From Leifsonia sp. PS1209 (lineage in GTDB: Bacteria > Actinomycetota > Actinomycetes > Actinomycetales > Microbacteriaceae), in contig NZ_CP051154.1 in NCBI RefSeq assembly GCF_012317045.1, positions 3,906,001 to 3,970,000 of the forward strand: DNA of 64,000 nucleotides, given 5' to 3'. The notes beneath the pieces were generated by a model. That model was not told where the DNA came from. It saw only the letters and a list, made by a program, of their open reading frames with translations, and searched no databases. This document shows positions 62,644-64,000 of this stretch, piece after piece. The translations under genes were made by a program, and so were the position numbers. How positions within the stretch are numbered: position 1 is the first letter of the stretch; every line of letters starts with the position of its first letter.

Positions 62644-63999
62644 TCAGCTTCGAACGAGGCTCTTGGTGAGGTCGAACTTGCCTGTCCGGTTGAATTGGAG
62701 AGTTGGCACTATCCGCGCCTTGATCGGCAACTGCACGCCACGCTGCTTGCCGAGGCGAATCGCCAGATACTCCATCAATGGTTCATCGATGGTCGCCTCG
62801 GCCATTTCGATCGCGGCGACCGCAAATCGCTTCGAATCGACGGCGACCGCGGCATCGGTGACACCGGCAAGCAGCCTGAGGTCATTCTCAAAGCCGATGA
62901 GGTCACCGCATTCGGAGGCGCTGACCTCCTCGCTGGCTCTGCCGAGAATCGTGAGGACCCCGTCCCCCGACATCACGCCTAGATCGGCAGTGAGCGTGTA
63001 GCGAATGCCTCCGAGTTCGACCGAAGGAATATCTCCGTCGTCGTAGGAGTCAGCATTCATGTAGCTGGCGATCGCAACCCTGCCTGGTGTCTCGGAGGAC
63101 ACTTCGTTGCCTTCGGCGTCGACGATCGCTATGGCCGAACCGTCCACGACCGTGCCGGAACACCGCGGGTCGATGAGCAGGTCGATGGGTTCAGCGAAGG
63201 CGTTGACCCCTGTTTCAGTCGTCCCGTAGTACGCGTGCAAGACGGGACCGATCGTCCTGGTCACCCTCCCCACAAGCCCGGGCGAGAGATGCCTACCACC
63301 GGTGAGGAGGAAACGGACCTGGCCGCATACACGCTCGTTGGGGAACCTGTCTCGAAGTACGTTGACGACCGCATCGAGCACGGGAGGGACAATCAGACTC
63401 GCCGTGATCGCGCTTCCTGCCAGGTTCGCTGCGATCTCCTTCGGCTCGGAACTCCCGATCACCACGGTTCCACCGCAGGTCAGGAACGTACGGGCCCAGC
63501 CGTGCCCCGATGCGTGAGAGAGGGGAAGACAGAGCAGAAACCTGTCACGCGTGCCGAAGCCGAAGCGCTTGATGAACAGTGCGTTTCGAGGGCCTTCGCT
63601 CGATCGGCTTCTGACGACGCATTTGGGAAGTCCGGTCGTCCCCGACGTGAAGCCGAGAGCTCGGAACCTTCGCTCGGGCATGAGCGGTCTGCGGCCAGGA
63701 CGATCCTCCGAAATGGCGTCGGCAAGCATGGTGTCCTCCCCACTCGATGCCGTCCGAAGCACCACGCGACCCTCGGCGTCCTCCGCGACGACCAGAGCGG
63801 GGGACAGCAACGAACGCTGATGATCCCGCACGGTCCTGTCTCCCTGCGGATCCAGTGCGACCCATGGGATTCTGGCAGTGGCGAGGGCACTGATGACGAC
63901 GAACGCTTCTGAGCTAGCCGGCGCCTCAACGACGGCCGTTGCATCGACAGCGGTGACATGCTCCGCCAGCCAGGCGGAGACGCGCGCCACCTGGTCGTA
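62644..63999 (-). CDS. Adenylate-forming acyl/aryl-CoA ligase or NRPS-type adenylation protein, 5'-truncated
   Basis: The frame is open through the right edge; 452 residues are visible, missing the true start. ANL superfamily motifs: the P-loop-like FTSGTTGLPKCVVRSRSS, the adenine motif HAYYGTTETGVN, the ADLGVMSGDGVLTILGRASE hinge region, and the catalytic Lys in QFNRTGKFDLTKSLVRS at the end. It activates a carboxylic acid as acyl-AMP; thioesterification to CoA or a carrier is then expected. Internal GTG 63990 is not the real start because coding content continues left of it. Substrate unknown. Confidence 0.88.
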   Translation of the reverse strand, partial: YDQVARVSAWLAEHVTAVDATAVVEAPASSEAFVVISALATARIPWVALDPQGDRTVRDHQRSLLSPALVVAEDAEGRVVLRTASSGEDTMLADAISEDRPGRRPLMPERRFRALGFTSGTTGLPKCVVRSRSSEGPRNALFIKRFGFGTRDRFLLCLPLSHASGHGWARTFLTCGGTVVIGSSEPKEIAANLAGSAITASLIVPPVLDAVVNVLRDRFPNERVCGQVRFLLTGGRHLSPGLVGRVTRTIGPVLHAYYGTTETGVNAFAEPIDLLIDPRCSGTVVDGSAIAIVDAEGNEVSSETPGRVAIASYMNADSYDDGDIPSVELGGIRYTLTADLGVMSGDGVLTILGRASEEVSASECGDLIGFENDLRLLAGVTDAAVAVDSKRFAVAAIEMAEATIDEPLMEYLAIRLGKQRGVQLPIKARIVPTLQFNRTGKFDLTKSLVRS

Positions 64000-64000
64000 A

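Noticed and set aside
1..64000. tRNA, rRNA, CRISPR or insertion-sequence transposase genes
   Set aside because: No cloverleaf-like T-loop words with matching ends, no rRNA, no regular repeat-spacer array and no transposase motif were seen while reading both strands.

Overview
The window is high-GC DNA from an actinobacterium, most likely a Microbacteriaceae member (Leifsonia-like). The evidence is strong G/C third-position bias, frequent GTG starts, several apparently leaderless genes, a perfect actinobacterial LexA box (39083-39098), and families common in that group such as DUF7882-like, DUF6504-like and Stealth proteins. The lineage is inferred from these features, not from a marker gene.

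Layout. 1-4470: a sugar- or polyol-type catabolic cluster (truncated LacI regulator, two SDR dehydrogenases, an NAD-dependent epimerase, a second LacI regulator). 4470-5606: a short patch holding a 50-bp direct repeat, a possible Cys-rich secreted peptide, a small membrane protein and a cold-shock gene. 5607-18297: ordinary housekeeping and accessory genes (SGNH-GAF protein, aldo/keto reductase, alpha/beta hydrolase, TOPRIM protein, YciI, TPR, AEC and APC transporters, TspO-like protein, PrmC-like methyltransferase, FAD-Rieske oxidoreductase).

18298-40975 is an accessory island that looks less GC-rich by eye. Two very large secreted-type Rhs/YD-repeat proteins, each with two PA14 domains, converge tail to tail (18813-25997 on + and 27712-34914 on -). 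Their variable C-terminal tips and candidate small membrane immunity genes lie between them. The 5' end of the second Rhs gene appears frameshifted. Next come an MbcTA/RES-type toxin-antitoxin pair, an operon of three small exported proteins (36442-37879) of unknown function, and a decaying LexA-controlled mutasome locus: an imuA-like gene broken by a 16-bp tandem duplication, no imuB or dnaE2, accessory genes, and a broken SRAP-domain gene.

40976-64000 is again ordinary chromosome: an MFS exporter with its divergent TetR regulator and three operator palindromes, Rho-N/SAP-type small proteins, a Stealth-type sugar-phosphate transferase, a sugar ABC importer with a GH2 glycosidase and divergent LacI regulator (47710-54116), a phosphoesterase, two Gfo/Idh/MocA dehydrogenases, NUDIX, HAD, SDR and cupin proteins, small membrane proteins, and an adenylate-forming ligase plus DMT transporter operon that runs off the right edge.

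How the parts work together: the left end and the 47-57 kb region are carbohydrate uptake and oxidation loci under LacI-type repressors. The 18-38 kb island looks like a contact- or secretion-based conflict region (polymorphic toxin, immunity, TA, secreted peptides). The most novel items are the facing Rhs tip/immunity cassettes and the three-gene secreted operon.
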